A DNA stretch of 64,000 nucleotides, from contig VJWN01000003.1 of assembly GCA_007644065.1 (NCBI GenBank), positions 1,302,001 to 1,366,000 on the forward strand, read 5' to 3'. This DNA comes from Margaritispora aquatica (lineage: Eukaryota; Ascomycota; Leotiomycetes; Helotiales; Discinellaceae). The notes beneath the pieces are model-generated. The model was not told where the DNA came from and made no database searches. It saw only the letters and a list, made by a program, of their open reading frames with translations. Positions within the stretch are counted from its first letter, which is position 1. Each line of letters begins with the position of its first letter. Shown one piece after another: positions 32,361-44,533 of the stretch. Both the position numbers and the translations under genes were made by a program.

Positions 32361-33177
32361 TTTGTGATATGGATGCGGAGAATATGAAGCCTATGTGGAG
32401 AGATGGACTTGCCCACTACTTATACATTTCAGACTATATACTCGCGGTACTTGGCCACATACAACCGTGCAATTGCGTGCGAAGACAGCCCCTCCTTGTG
32501 CTTCTCAATGCTTCAAAGGAAGCTTAGATCTGAAGCTGCTATTGGCGGGCAATTCGTGTCGAAAATGATACCAACCCTGTCTGTATGATACAACCTCCAT
32601 CTATCTGAGAGTGGAAGCATGTAAATTGTTCTGATCGTCCGACGTGGGGAGAAATGGTTGGTGTTATTGGTGCATGTGGATGGTGTCATTACTTTAAATA
32701 TTACGAGCATTTCAAACAAGAATCATATGTAAGACGGATCTTGAAATGGTTACAATAGTGGGAGTGACACCCCGTGTATGACACCCTTCTTTATAATAAA
32801 ATGACCTAGACGTCACCTCCACCAAACAGCTGCTTGAATGCCATTTGGACAGGAGAGGCAATGCTGCAATATCACATGACCAGTCATGTGAGTATCACAT
32901 GCTGTACCATTAGCTGTGTTAGATCTGGAGGGAATAAGAGTTTTGAAGTGTATCAGGAGAGATTATAGCCTCGATAAATATCATGTAGCTCTGAATTGAG
33001 GCAAAATTCACAGTTTTGTTTCCAACTCAATCTGGTGGGTTCGATAGGCGATTTTTAAGCACTTCGACGCCACCCAAATCGCGGGGCATAGAAATTATTT
33101 CGAATATAATTTTCTTATCGCACCTCAACACCAAAACAGCAACGAAAGTAACAAACTCTGTGAGGAACACCGTCAAT
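32361..33177. other. Divergent promoter region TauD/NMD3
   Basis: About 0.8 kb without a gene. It carries a perfect 9-bp inverted repeat at 32872-32891 and one more TCACATG half-copy at 32895-32901. Confidence 0.65.
32872..32891. promoter_or_regulatory. Inverted repeat TCACATGAC-CA-GTCATGTGA
   Basis: Two perfect 9-bp arms separated by CA, with a further TCACATG at 32895-32901. The core ATGAC...GTCAT has the form of two bZIP half-sites facing each other, and the outer CACATG words are E-box-like. It lies 512 bp upstream of the dioxygenase start and 287 bp upstream of the NMD3 start. A regulator-binding role is inference. Confidence 0.5.
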
Positions 33178-34780
33178 ATGTCTGCCATGGATCTTGACGC
33201 GCCGGTGTCTATTGCTCCTCAAAATAGAGAGCAACAGACAGCGACGTAAGTTATGACGTTCTTCTATATACCCCGCCATATTGACGATTTTTAGGATTCT
33301 CTGCTGCAACTGTGGTGCTGCGATCGATGGAACAACATCTGCCGGTGCATTATGCTACGACTGTGTGAAACTCACGGTGGATGTGTCTGGTGGAATACAA
33401 CGAGAGGCGACTCTTCATTTCTGCAGAGATTGTGATCGATGGTTGCTCCCTCCCTCCAGCTGGATTGTCGCCGCACCCGAATCCAGAGAACTGCTCGCCC
33501 TTTGTCTCAAGAAACTTCGCGGTTTACACAAAGTTCGGATTATCGATGCCAGTTTTATTTGGACGGAACCCCATTCCCGAAGAGTTAAGGTCAAGCTTAC
33601 GATCCAGGACTCGGTTTCTGAAGGTGTGGTGTTGCAGCAGGCATTTGAGGTGGAATATGTCGTCGCATACCAGCAGTGCCCAGACTGTGCGAAATCCTAC
33701 ACTGCGAACACATGGAGAGCTTGTGTGCAAGTCAGACAAAAGGTTCCTCACAAGAGAACCTTCCTCTACCTCGAACAACTCATTCTCAAGCACGGCGCAC
33801 ACAAGGACACAATCAACATCAAGGAAGTGAAGGATGGCTTGGATTTCTATTACTCCGCGAGGAATCAGGCCGAGAAATTTGTTGATTTCTTGAGCTCTGT
33901 CGCACCTGTGCGATCCAAGAAATCCCAGGAGTTGATTTCCATGGATATTCATACATCTACGAAGTCCTACAAGTTTTCTTACTCTGTGGAGCTGGTTCCT
34001 ATTTGCAAGGATGATTTGGTCGCATTACCTATCAAGTTGGCAAAGCAGAGTGGCAACATTTCTCCTCTTGGACTATGTTATCGTATTGGCACAACCATCA
34101 ACATTCTGGACCCAAGCAGTCTTCAAACTGCTGAGATCAACACTGGCATTTACTGGCGTGCACCATTCGTTTCGCTCGCGGACGTTCAGGAACTCACAGA
34201 ATTCATCGTTATGGATATCGAGCCAATGGGTGTAGAGAAGGGCAGATGGTCACTTGCGGAAGCGACCGTCGCACGTGCTTCTGATTTAGGATCGAACACC
34301 AGGACTTTCTACACTCGAACACATCTCGGAAACGTTTTGCATCCTGGAGATTCAGTAATGGGATATCTATTGACTGGAACCAATTTTAACAGCCCTCAAT
34401 TCGATGCCTTGGAGGAGTCAAACGCATATGCATCACAGATTCCCGATGTCATGCTCGTCAAGAAGTTCTATGCAAGGAAGAAGAAGTCCAAGAACCGTAA
34501 CTGGCGCCTGAAGCGTATGAACAAGGACGAGGGTGATCTCCTGCCAAAGAAATCCGATCAAGAGAAGATGGACAAGGATTACGAGATGTTCTTGCGTGAC
34601 GTTGAAGAGGACACTGAACTGAGACAGACTTTGGCTTTGTACAAGGCTCAGCAGGCACAGAGGGATGCGGAAGCTATGAGTGTGGCTGAGACGGATGATG
34701 GGGAGGACGAGACGCCACAGATCGATATGAATGAGCTGCTGGATGAGTTTGAGGAGCTGAAAGTTCGTGATGGACCTTAG
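33178..34780 (+). CDS. NMD3: NMD3, 60S ribosomal subunit nuclear-export adaptor
   Basis: Two exons: 33178-33245 and 33295-34780, with a 49-nt intron; 517 residues. After a short acidic leader, the zinc-binding N-terminus starts with CCNCGA (26-31), followed by CYDCV, CRDC and the later CPDC. RACVQVRQKVPHKRTFLYLEQLILKH is diagnostic for NMD3. The C-terminus is acidic (TDDGEDETPQIDMNELLDEFEEL) and agrees with the Crm1-type export signal region. NMD3 binds the joining face of late pre-60S particles and recruits Crm1 for export. No anomaly seen. Confidence 0.96.
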
Positions 34781-35322
34781 TTTGCTCGGTTCAGAGGCAT
34801 GGTTGGGATCGTCTTGATGTTTGGCGTTTGGTAAAATGGTGGCATGGTTTCGGGTGCGGTAGCATTTGGGTGATGTCTCATGAAAGTCTCACAGTGTTGA
34901 GCTGGGTGAATACGGTATAGAAAATATCATGAATTACATCGATGGGCTTATTTACTGTCTTACATGACGTTTTCTCTCCTCATATTATGTACTCAAAGCT
35001 AGTGTTTGGAAAGTGCCGAGTAGTACTCGCAGCATCCACAGCTATCTAGTAATACTCGCCCTTATATGACCCTCCGGTGTCAGTGGTTGTTGGCAGAGTA
35101 CGCGAAACAAAGAGACAAAGCCTAATGTTGTTTACATATCACTACAGCCAGTCTCGGGTTCTGGGTGGATATTCGAATACGTTTCTTTGTTCAAGTTTTG
35201 CTAACTTAACTTGTACTCCATGATATTCTCCTCATCTTGCTTTTAACTACACTTCATCTTTCCAAATTCTTTGCTGTACTCATCTCAGGTCTATCTTAAG
35301 CTCAAAGCGATATCACTGCACC
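34781..35322. other. Intergenic
   Basis: 3' flank of NMD3 and a pyrimidine-rich leader before 35323. No gene seen. Confidence 0.6.
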
Positions 35323-35811
35323 ATGACTACATGGAAATCACAATACCATTCCTGTTGCCGTTGTCATAGGCATTCCCACTCGCGCTCTCACACTTTATCA
35401 CCACCTTCGTCTCCACCTTTGTCTTCGTTCAAGTCCAATGCTCAACAAGAAGCTCATATGTCTCATACAACATCAACCACAACCATAGCCACACTAACCG
35501 ACTTCGAAATACAAATAGCTGTAATGCTGCACACACTACCCTATCAGAAACGTAGGCTTTTGGCGAAAGTGAGGAATGATACAATGATGGGCCACAGAAA
35601 CAGGTTCATGTTTGATAGGGCGGCGGAGATGGTTGAGTGGGAGTTGGGGGAACTGGGAGTTTTAACAGGGTTGGTGCGGGAGGGGAGAGCTTTTGAAAGG
35701 AGGGGTGGGTTGGAGGAACAGGTTAGAACTTGCTATGGTGACTTGATGGCGGCGATGAGGATGTTGAGATTCCTGGCTGAGAGGGAGGTCAAAGAAGCGC
35801 TAAGGATGTGA
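35323..35811 (+). CDS. Small hypothetical protein, His/Cys-rich N-terminus
   Basis: Single frame of 162 residues starting in good context (CACCATGAC). The first 35 residues are rich in His, Ser, Arg and Cys (CCRCHRHSHSRSH). The rest looks helical and charged: LTDFEIQIAVMLHTLPYQKRR, then VRNDTMMGHRNRFMFDRAAEMVEWELGE and a basic end. No family recognised. The clean amphipathic pattern and pyrimidine-rich leader argue for a real gene, but it could be spurious. Confidence 0.45.
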   Translation: MTTWKSQYHSCCRCHRHSHSRSHTLSPPSSPPLSSFKSNAQQEAHMSHTTSTTTIATLTDFEIQIAVMLHTLPYQKRRLLAKVRNDTMMGHRNRFMFDRAAEMVEWELGELGVLTGLVREGRAFERRGGLEEQVRTCYGDLMAAMRMLRFLAEREVKEALRM

Positions 35812-36150
35812 GTTTGTGTAATTGTGGTGACTTATGTAAATTAGAAGATGGATGAAGAGCTGGAGTGGTTAACAGGCGAGGCGCCTAGTTGGTCGAGCGG
35901 CTGTGAACGCGCATATGCAGGTCTACCTACATTATAAGAAACACATCATCTTCGCATTTAGAGCGCTTCTTTCTTTCCTAAGTTACGAACACTCAAACTT
36001 TTCCGGGCCATTTCCAGCAATTCATTGTACGTCTCCACTGGGTCGGGTTTATATGTTAGATCCAACATTTCTAGTCCTCCTTTCTACCAACCCAAACACT
36101 TCGCATTCATCATAGGCTGGCCGCTACCTTCTGATGACGTGATCATCAAA

Positions 36151-36360
36151 ATGGTCAAAGATGCTGTTCAGCCGTTGATACTTGTCATCTGTGTCCTCGT
36201 TGGTCTTCAAGTGGTGATTGTGTACCTCTTGCTCAACATCAACTCGGTGTTGAGTCGCAATCTAGTAATTTTGAATGGCGACAGACAGCAGAGAGAATAT
36301 GACAAGGCAGCTATGAAAGATGCTTTGGAGAAGCCTAGGATGAGAAAGGCGGATCTGTAG
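36151..36360 (+). CDS. Possible small single-span membrane protein
   Basis: 69 residues from the ATG at 36151 (AAAATGG context). One strong hydrophobic span LILVICVLVGLQVVIVYLLL (about 9-28) is followed by a polar Lys/Arg-rich tail. No family recognised. The frame is open further upstream to 36025 but that part is not protein-like. Low confidence because of size. Confidence 0.3.
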   Translation: MVKDAVQPLILVICVLVGLQVVIVYLLLNINSVLSRNLVILNGDRQQREYDKAAMKDALEKPRMRKADL

Positions 36361-37059
36361 ATTCGTGCTTGGATACGGACATCTCGATTATTGGAGGGGA
36401 GATTCAGATCTCAGGAGGATAGGGAATTGTGAAGGCTCTTCAAGGATATCACGATAAGTTTTGGCAGACGCTTTGCACTGTCTTGAGAGCATGAGGCAGA
36501 AATATTGAGCAACTGACAAAAGTCTTCTCAAAGACCTAATTAAGACTAAAGGACGATTTAAGAAAAGTTTGGCAGGCGAAGACTTCTCGTCAAATATCCA
36601 GAAGAAGGTTACACAAAGCTTCTTGCTCAAGTAATGTATGATTATATCATGCCCTCGGTTGCTCTCTAATACACATGAAATTCTGAAGTTTGTATAGACG
36701 AAATAGTCGAGAGACATTGTGGGATAGACACTATCCCATAACAGCCGCAACGTTGTATTGCAACTTTGAAACTTCTACCATTCGAAAACGAGAAATTCAA
36801 AAACTATAATTACAACCATCAAAGTCTGAGAAAGGGGGTTATTGATAGTAAGAAGTCCGGCTGTCTTGAGTCGCATCTGGATGGGCGTTCTTTTTCCGGG
36901 CAGTTCTCGCTTGCCGGCCGAAGGGCCGTCGGCTATATGCTCCTTGATACGGGGTAAGATCCACTTCGTCATCAACATCACTTCCAAACATCAAGCTGGC
37001 TTTCGGGATATGATCTCTTACTCTGGTCTTTCGTAAACCGATGACACTCTTGCATCAAG
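36361..37059. other. Intergenic
   Basis: Promoter region of the amidase gene. No gene or repeat of note seen. Confidence 0.6.
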
Positions 37060-38598
37060 ATGGTCGCCGTCAAGGAATTGACGATAGATCGAGTGCACTC
37101 GGCTTTCAAGAGTGGGGAATATACCTGCCGAGAACTAGTAGAAGCGTATCTTGAGAAGATCAAATCCCTAGATCAAGCCGGACCGAAGTTAAACGCCATC
37201 ACAGTAGTATCTCCATTTGCTTTACACGATGCAGATGTTCTTGATGCGTATTTGAAGCAAGAGGGGTCTTTCATTGGGCCACTCCACGGCGTACCAGTGA
37301 TTGTTAAGGATCAATGCGATACGAAGGACTTGGAAACTTGCTATGGCAATATATGTTGCAAACACATTCCGAATGAAGATGCAACTTTGGTCAAGAAGCT
37401 GAGAAATGCCGGTGCGGTGATTTTAGCCAAAAGCACAATGCCAGGTAAGCCTCTCGTCTCGTCACTTGTTTGGCGATGTTGATGATGCCTAGATTTCGCT
37501 GCATCCTTTAACTCTGCCTCTTCAGTCAGTGGTGAAACCTTGAACCCTTACGATATTACCAGAGAGACAGGGGGTTCAAGTGCAGGCACCGGAGCTGCTA
37601 TTGCAGCCAACTATGGTCTTATTGGTGTTGGCGAGGACACTGGCGGTTCAATCCGAGTACCTGCATCATTTTGCAATTTAGTTGGTTTGCGTCCTACAGT
37701 CGGTCTCGTATCTCGTGCGGGTCTGTCACCTTTGGTGAAACTGCAGGACACACCTGGTCCGATGACGAGAACGGTCAAAGATGCAGCGCTTATGCTTGAT
37801 GTTCTGGTCGGGCATGATCCCAAAGATTCGTACACAGCTGCTGCAGTGATTGCTGGACCTCCAAAGGGAGGAAGCTATGCATCTAGTTTAACCGAGGAAG
37901 TGCTCGCTGGTGCTCGTATTGGGGTGCTTAACTCAGTATTTGGCGAGGAGACAGATGTCGAATGTGCTAGTGTGAACAAAGTTGTGCGAGACGCACTCTC
38001 AAGATTCCCGAACGGAACAAAACTCGTCGACGTGGAGATACCGAATCTAGATTACTATCTAAATTTCACGCCTGTTTTTATCTCCAGATCGAGATATGAC
38101 ATCGACAGCTTCCTTGCTGCTCACCCTATCATCAAAGGCGTGACAGTAGAGAGCATCCATAAAGCCAAGAACTTCCATCAAGCGCTTCCCCTATTCGACA
38201 ATCTCGGCAGAGGCATCAAGCATCCATACGAGGATCCACAATATGCAGCTCGTCTCGAAGTGAGGGATGAGTTCCAGCGCATAGTGATCGGCCTTATGGC
38301 TGAGCATAATCTTGATGCGATTGTGTATCCCAGTGTGAAAATTCCAGCTCCAAAAGTCGCTGATGTGGTTGGCACGAGATTTAGACGCTATTTCCCGACA
38401 AACACAGTCATTGGGAGTCAGTTGAGGCAGCCAGCTATCTCTGTTCCTGTAGGATTTACGGAGAATGGACTCCCAGTGGGAATGGAATTATTGGGCTTGC
38501 CGTACGCGGAACAGAGATTGTTGGAGCTCGCGTATGGAGTAGAAAAGCTGATGAATGCAAGAAGAGAGCCGTATTTTGAAACTCTTCTATTTAATTAG
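37060..38598 (+). CDS. Amidase (amidase-signature family)
   Basis: Two exons: 37060-37444 and 37493-38598, with a 48-nt intron; 496 residues. The catalytic Ser-cisSer-Lys triad is visible: Lys83 in PVIVKDQ, the GGSSAGTGAA loop (155-164) with the cis-Ser, and the nucleophile Ser181 in EDTGGSIRVPASFCNLVGLRPT. The order and the C-terminal GLPVGMELLGLPYAEQRLLELAYG are typical. No secretion signal, so cytosolic. Family members hydrolyse small amides, and some relatives act as GatA in tRNA amidation; the lack of mitochondrial presequence and gat partners argues for a catabolic or detoxifying amidase. Substrate unknown. Confidence 0.93.
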
Positions 38599-40000
38599 AC
38601 TCTTGATTTGCATGAGAGCCTCAGTTCGATAGAGACTGGTAGATTTTGTGGGTATGATGATAACTCTATATTGTCGGACATATCGAAAGCCAGTGAACAC
38701 CAGATAGGGTTAAATGAGTGACTTCCGAGCTGATTGTTCTCTTTTACGGATACTACTTGGTGTCAACTTAAAGGGTATATATGTGTGTTACTCGGGTTTA
38801 AAAAACACTTCTGAGTGTCAGATATATCTGAATCCGGAAAAATCAATGTGTACACAAGATCTTGCCTCAGTTTTGCCGATTACACAAGTCAAATCTACTA
38901 CTCTTTACCTACTGACTCTAGCTCTTGAACCACTTCAAGATTTCTCGCGTCATCCTTTCATAAAAGAACTGACCGGATGGGCTGCAAGCAGTGGGGATAT
39001 CTCGTCGTCCAAGAGGTAGACGTCTACTGTCAGAGTAACGATCAAAATTGAGGCATTATCCTGCGCCTCCACAGTCTAATATTCTGGTTGAATGATTTTG
39101 ACATCTCCGTCGGATCTCCGCAATATCAAGCGTTGTCTTCTCCAGTTCTCGCTTAGTAGTATCGGTCTATCCGTGTGAGGTGTCAGCAACCATCAATATT
39201 TTGCACTAAGCACGACGGGTGATTATACGAACAAAGAGATCCTTTACAGTGGCATTTCCCAGTTCTCGTATCTTTTCTGTGATTGTCACAAATTCTAAAT
39301 GGTAGCAAAGCAGACATGCGTGCAAGAAGAAGATCTATCCCATGAGCTCAATCCACCAAGGAGCACCAGGACTTCACGGGAATACCCAGCACACCCTGTA
39401 AATTCTTTATTGCACTCATCTAATTTACGGGACCGTCAAAGTCGAAGCACAACATGAAGCTGACCCCTCGCATCTCAATGAATGCTACCTGATGTACATT
39501 GTCGGAAAGCATCAGCACCTCGGGTGAAATTATCATGACTCTTGAATCTCAGAATCTCACCAATGTCAATCACAGGACTCTCTCAATACAATCACGCAAC
39601 GATCAAAGCTTATTTCCCCAGAGCGAGCTACTGTCTTCCCAAGAATAACCAGGCCTTCACATTGGTTGGTGGTGTCGATCAGCCCTATGCCAAGCGCGAA
39701 TGAGCCAGTGGACAGCCGTGGCTGAAAAGCGCAGTCATGACTGAATCTCCACCAAAAAAATGTTTGTGGCACGACATGGAATTTTCCGACCATTCCACAT
39801 AGTGGGTGGCTTCCAATGATCACGATGATTCTTTGCATTTCGCTGGAGACGGTGTGGCTGGTGGTATTAGTGATGTCTTGAAGCGAATGCGAGATTCCGA
39901 TGGCTTGCCTTGGTCAGGGCGAAGCTTGATGCTACTTACCTTATGGTTAGAATGCTTTTAGGCAGTGATTGTTGTCAAGAAAAAAGAAGGAGAAGTTGAC
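38599..40000. other. Intergenic, 1.4 kb
   Basis: No gene supported. A 101-codon plus frame at 38714-39019 lacks motifs. The right part is the upstream region of the secreted beta-lactamase-like gene. Confidence 0.6.
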
Positions 40001-40204
40001 TATATAACATCAAGAGATTCTTGGAGATGATGAATTTATTTTCATTCCTCATCCGCATCTCCTTTCGAGTCAATCTCCTAAGTCCTTTCCACTGAGTTTC
40101 CTTGCATACACGACAATCATCATCTCATCTTTCTATTTATTTTTCATACATCAAGTAAGTTGTCTCTCTCCGTTCTTGGATACTCTCTAATAAACTATAG
40201 CAAA
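40001..40204 (+). promoter_or_regulatory. TATA box and leader with a likely 5' UTR intron
   Basis: TATATAAC at 40001-40008 is followed after about 40 bp by a CT-rich leader. Close to the ATG, CAAGTAAGTT (donor GTAAGT at about 40155) and CTATAG at about 40195-40200 frame a likely 46-nt intron in the 5' UTR. A strong TATA box fits an inducible gene. Confidence 0.55.
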
Positions 40205-42175
40205 ATGAAGATTTCCTTTTTTGCCCTTATTGGGTTTATACTTGCATTTTCAACTGCAGCACCAGTAACTTCGCCAGAGGAGAATACAGCCGTCATTGCC
40301 AAACGCATGCCAACATGGGAAGCTTACTTTGGCAATACTGCAGCCGAGCACCAGACTGCATTCAATAAATGGTCCGCTCTTGGATACCGCATGATCTCGC
40401 TAAGCGTGTATGGCACACCGTCTAGCAACAGATACGCCGCTGTTTGGGTTCAACGAGCTGGGCCATCATGGGTTGCATGCCATGAAACTGGTGCTGCCGC
40501 GTACCAAACATTCTTTGACAAGTGGTCGGCTTTGGGTTATGTCACTACCATTGTTTCCGTAACGGGATCTGCTGGCTCGCCTATTTACGCTGCAGTCATG
40601 GAGAAGAACGGAGTGAGCAGTTGGTACCAGAAGTGTGGTCTAAGCCAGGCAACTTTCAACACTGAGCTGAACAATGCTCAGAAGTCAAGCTACATTCTGA
40701 AGTCGTTTGCTCAATATGGTGGTTCGACATTCTGTGGAGTTTGGCACATCAACTCTCAATTCGACAAGTACACCACATTCACTGCTCTGTCATATGCGGA
40801 CTATCAGACTAGATTCAACAGCGAAATCACAAAGCCGTATTGGAGACCTTCATACTTAGCTGTCTCGGAAGGTCATGCAATCACCGCTACGTTCACAGAT
40901 ACTGATGTCGGATCCTGGGTTGCAAGGCATGGAATGAATGCAGCCGCAATGCAAGCCGAATATGTCACCCAGAAGGCAGCAGGGCGCTACATCATCCACA
41001 TGCAGGGTGGAGGTACTGGCTCAAACACCCACTTTGCTGCAATCTTCGCAGACCACGATGTTCCCACAGCAAGAACCTGGAGGACGACTGGTACAGTCAC
41101 TGGATTTCAGAATAACGCTGGCTTTCAAACGTCCAGTGATAGCCTGATTGATGCTTGGATGAAGAAGAACGGTATTCGTCAAGCTCAGATGTCTGTCGCC
41201 AAAGCTGGAAAGATCCTCATGGAGAAGGGATATTCGTGGTCTGAGGGAAATCGACACACTGTTGTCCCAGCAGACCGATTCCTCTTGGCAAGCAACAGCA
41301 AGATGTTCGTTCCAGCTGCTATCAAGACGCTTATTGACAGTGGAGTTCTCTCTCTTTCTACCAAAGTATACCCAAAGCTAGGTATTACTTCCACTCTTGA
41401 TCCACGTCTTCAATTGGTCACTGTGGACATGCTCATCAGACATTACGGAGGAACAGATGGCTATGATGTTACCTACAGGTCTCGAGAGGTCTCCCTCGCT
41501 TATGGCCAAACAGGACCTCCTACCATGAAGATGGTGGTTGAACTCATGGCTCAGAAAATGCTTGTGTACCAACCAGACACAGTCTATGCCTACTCGAATT
41601 ACGGATATCTCCTTCTGTCTTATCTCATTGAGAAGGTCACTGGCCAAACTTACTACGATTACCTCAAGGCTAAGGTCCTCACACCAGGCTCATACGATGT
41701 CCAACCATATGAAACCAAAGCCTCTTCCCATGTCAACGACCCTATCACACAAGAGAGCAAGGGCACTGGACCCAGTCCTTTGACACCCTTGAGCAATGTC
41801 GAAGTCGCTGATATCTTCGGTGGTGATGGAATGTACAAGGAAATTGCAAACGGGCCAGCAAGTCTCGAGTGTAGCGCTTCAACGCTTGCACGATTCATTG
41901 GTACTCATGGTAAGCGACCCCTGACCACATCGAAAATACATATGCTAACAATCATGACAGCTGTCTGGGGCATTGGCGGTCGTGTTGTTGCTGCTCGCTA
42001 TGGCAGCACACCTGGCACAGAAACCTGCGCGGTATCTCGTGGCGATGGACTTGATTTTGCGATCACGATCAATACGAGAGATTTCCCGACCTATGCTGCT
42101 AATCAGGAGCCCTTCTTCAATATTTTGTGCGAGCAGACTATTCCAGCATTCTTGAATAGTGTTGCTCTCGCTTAA
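40205..42175 (+). CDS. Secreted polyglycine hydrolase-like protein: tandem repeats plus serine beta-lactamase-like domain
   Basis: Two exons: 40205-41909 and 41961-42175, with a 51-nt intron that has no in-frame stop; 639 residues. A signal peptide (about 1-19, ending STAA-PV) and a KR site at 33-34 precede five tandem repeats (about 35-290) of the BTRD1 type, for example HQTAFNKWSALGYRMISLSV and YQTFFDKWSALGYVTTIVSV, each ending near YAA-V or FAAIF. The C-terminal domain (about 305-639) is class C beta-lactamase-like: nucleophile Ser363 in SNSK (363-366) and YSN (463-465). Length and layout match fungal polyglycine hydrolases, secreted proteases that cut the Gly-rich hinge of plant class IV chitinases. 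That substrate is inferred from architecture. Confidence 0.87.
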   Translation: MKISFFALIGFILAFSTAAPVTSPEENTAVIAKRMPTWEAYFGNTAAEHQTAFNKWSALGYRMISLSVYGTPSSNRYAAVWVQRAGPSWVACHETGAAAYQTFFDKWSALGYVTTIVSVTGSAGSPIYAAVMEKNGVSSWYQKCGLSQATFNTELNNAQKSSYILKSFAQYGGSTFCGVWHINSQFDKYTTFTALSYADYQTRFNSEITKPYWRPSYLAVSEGHAITATFTDTDVGSWVARHGMNAAAMQAEYVTQKAAGRYIIHMQGGGTGSNTHFAAIFADHDVPTARTWRTTGTVTGFQNNAGFQTSSDSLIDAWMKKNGIRQAQMSVAKAGKILMEKGYSWSEGNRHTVVPADRFLLASNSKMFVPAAIKTLIDSGVLSLSTKVYPKLGITSTLDPRLQLVTVDMLIRHYGGTDGYDVTYRSREVSLAYGQTGPPTMKMVVELMAQKMLVYQPDTVYAYSNYGYLLLSYLIEKVTGQTYYDYLKAKVLTPGSYDVQPYETKASSHVNDPITQESKGTGPSPLTPLSNVEVADIFGGDGMYKEIANGPASLECSASTLARFIGTHGKRPLTTSKIHMLTIMTAVWGIGGRVVAARYGSTPGTETCAVSRGDGLDFAITINTRDFPTYAANQEPFFNILCEQTIPAFLNSVALA

Positions 42176-44533
42176 GCGTGCTGGACTGCAGTTTTATGGG
42201 TGTTTTGTTTCGTTTTGAGCGAGCGAGCATCGTTGAGGAGAGCTAAGGCCTGGGAACTTTCATTCTTGTCTTAGATTTCTTTAAATTTGCATAGTCGGGT
42301 TTTCTGGGCATAGATAGCGAGTTAGCAATGCATTGAGTTTAGCGAAAATGATATGGCATTTGATAATCTGGATGTTACTTACTTCGCTTAGAAGTTCCGC
42401 ATATTGTTCTCCTTATGTTTTAATGAGGGATCTCTCTTCACTCTCATGCCTAGGAGGTTATACATAAAATGTTCCAGAAGCAGTGGTTGATGGGCAGGCG
42501 GATTTTCACTTATGAAAGCAATGATGAATTGTTCTAGTTCAAACGCTCTATAGTGTGCTTTGACGTCTCTCTTCTCCTATTGCAGCGACATAACCGTTTG
42601 ATCAATTGGTGCGCTTCATCCTGGAAATTTTCAGTTCAGGCCTATTCAAACGACGGACATGAATCATTCCAATCCATTGGAATGTTCAAAGCACCTTGAG
42701 TGTTTAGATATAGACGACAGATCCCATAGGACTTGTCTCCATTTCTTCCAATTCGCCGTAAATTGTGAAAACGACGCCTCGTCAACAACCATTTCGTATC
42801 ACATTTCATCATACTCCGCACAATTGACCTTGCTCTCAACTCCTATCTTCTTGATAAAACTTTGCAATCACATTTGACAATGTGCGACTCGTTCATCTCC
42901 ATGATATGGACCCATTTGTCGCGCTCGTCAATATGAAGATGCAAAATTTTCTCATCCACATCATTATCTCCGGGCGCTTCCAGCCTTCAAATAGATACCA
43001 TGACTCTCTTTACATCACCGCCGCACGTGACGATTCAAGTGGTTGAAGTTAATTTCCTGCCCCTCCAACAGCCCCTGTAGCTGACGGCGAGGGGCAATAA
43101 TCTCAGTCACCGCTCGAGCTTATCCACCACAAAATGGATCACGAAGCGGAGAACTACCCCTCTAAGTGGATGCGACGTTGGGTAGATACCGCATCAGACT
43201 GCAACACAGAAAAAGCCTTTCAAATCCATAACCGCGGATTTGAATATTTAAAATCGGCGAAGGAAAATGTGTTCAGCGATGTCGGTTTGAAGGTGAAAGC
43301 CGAAACATCACCGGGGTGAAGAGGATGGAAAACAGGCTATTTAGCAAGCGAGAAAGCCTTAAAGCTTCATTTGTCTGGGCGCGCTCATTGTGAACGCCAC
43401 CAGATGCGATGGTTGAGGAGTTGACTTTACTCGCTAAAACCAAGACCCGGATATAACATGTTTGTAGATGATCATTGTTCGATCTCTCGAGGCCTCTGAT
43501 CACTTCCTAGACCGTACATTACTTGCCCTTCGTGGAGACCCCACGAACAAGGAGCTGACAGGCGTGACAGCAAAGAAAAGTAAGTGGTACATCTACGAAA
43601 GGCCCGACTTGTCCGTGCAAGGTTACCGAGCCCCATGTTCTAGATGAGGTTGCTCTCTCGGCTTTAGCTTGCACACAAGTTCCATTAAAAATTTCACATT
43701 GCTAAGACTCAGTAGCATGAGGGAATTCTAGACTAGCAGTTGAGCTTGAGTTGATGTCTTCTAGGTGTAGAAAACTATTTCGTTTCCAGAAAACACATTG
43801 CTTTCGAGAACCGGACTCGGCCTCTGTCAAGCGAACAGACATTGAATCCTGCTTGTCAAACGGAAGACACCATCCTGCTCCCGTATAACACTAGCTGGTC
43901 TTGGAAAGGCACACATCATTAGATTGGGGAATCCTCGGGATCTGAAGCCTCTGATGCAAGGACTCATTGCGGAGAAGATGCAGCAAAGCTAGAAACATCA
44001 TTCTTGATTGGACACCAACCAAGCACGCATGGGGAAATAGCCACGCTTGAAAACAAGCTATGCAAGCGTCTTGGAACATGACTGGTCGTCTGCCAGAAAA
44101 TGCTTATATTTTATGGCGGGGAGCCATGGATGGCCGGCAAATTCATCACATCCCATATGGCCGTCGGCTAGAAGTTCATAGGAAGATGGATTGTGGCATG
44201 AGAGAATGATCGAGGCTAGGAGTTCCAAATAGCTACACGCATTAGGCAGATGACTACCTGAGCAATATATGTAAATGGAGTAATAGTGCTGCAACCGACA
44301 GGCATCTAGAAAGGTTGCGGGGGGATGCTACTCATGCTGCAGCTACTTTTCATTCCTAGCTCCAACTTGGTCATCCTACATAAGTAGAGGACGATCCCCC
44401 TTCCTTGGTCGTGAAAACCTGCACCGATCAAGAACACAAAAAGTGCTGGGGAGCGCATCCTAAGACCATCTGTTCTCCCAGAAGGATATCTCAAATCCTG
44501 TCAATATCCCCATTCAGACGTCCATTTCGCAAA
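42176..44533. other. Intergenic, 2.4 kb
   Basis: Only short frames without motifs. Contains the 3' flank of the beta-lactamase-like gene and the promoter of the JEN-type carrier. No repeat or RNA gene recognised. Confidence 0.6.

Noticed and set aside
38714..39019. 101-codon plus frame after the amidase gene
   Set aside because: No motif; stops and A/T-rich leader on both sides.
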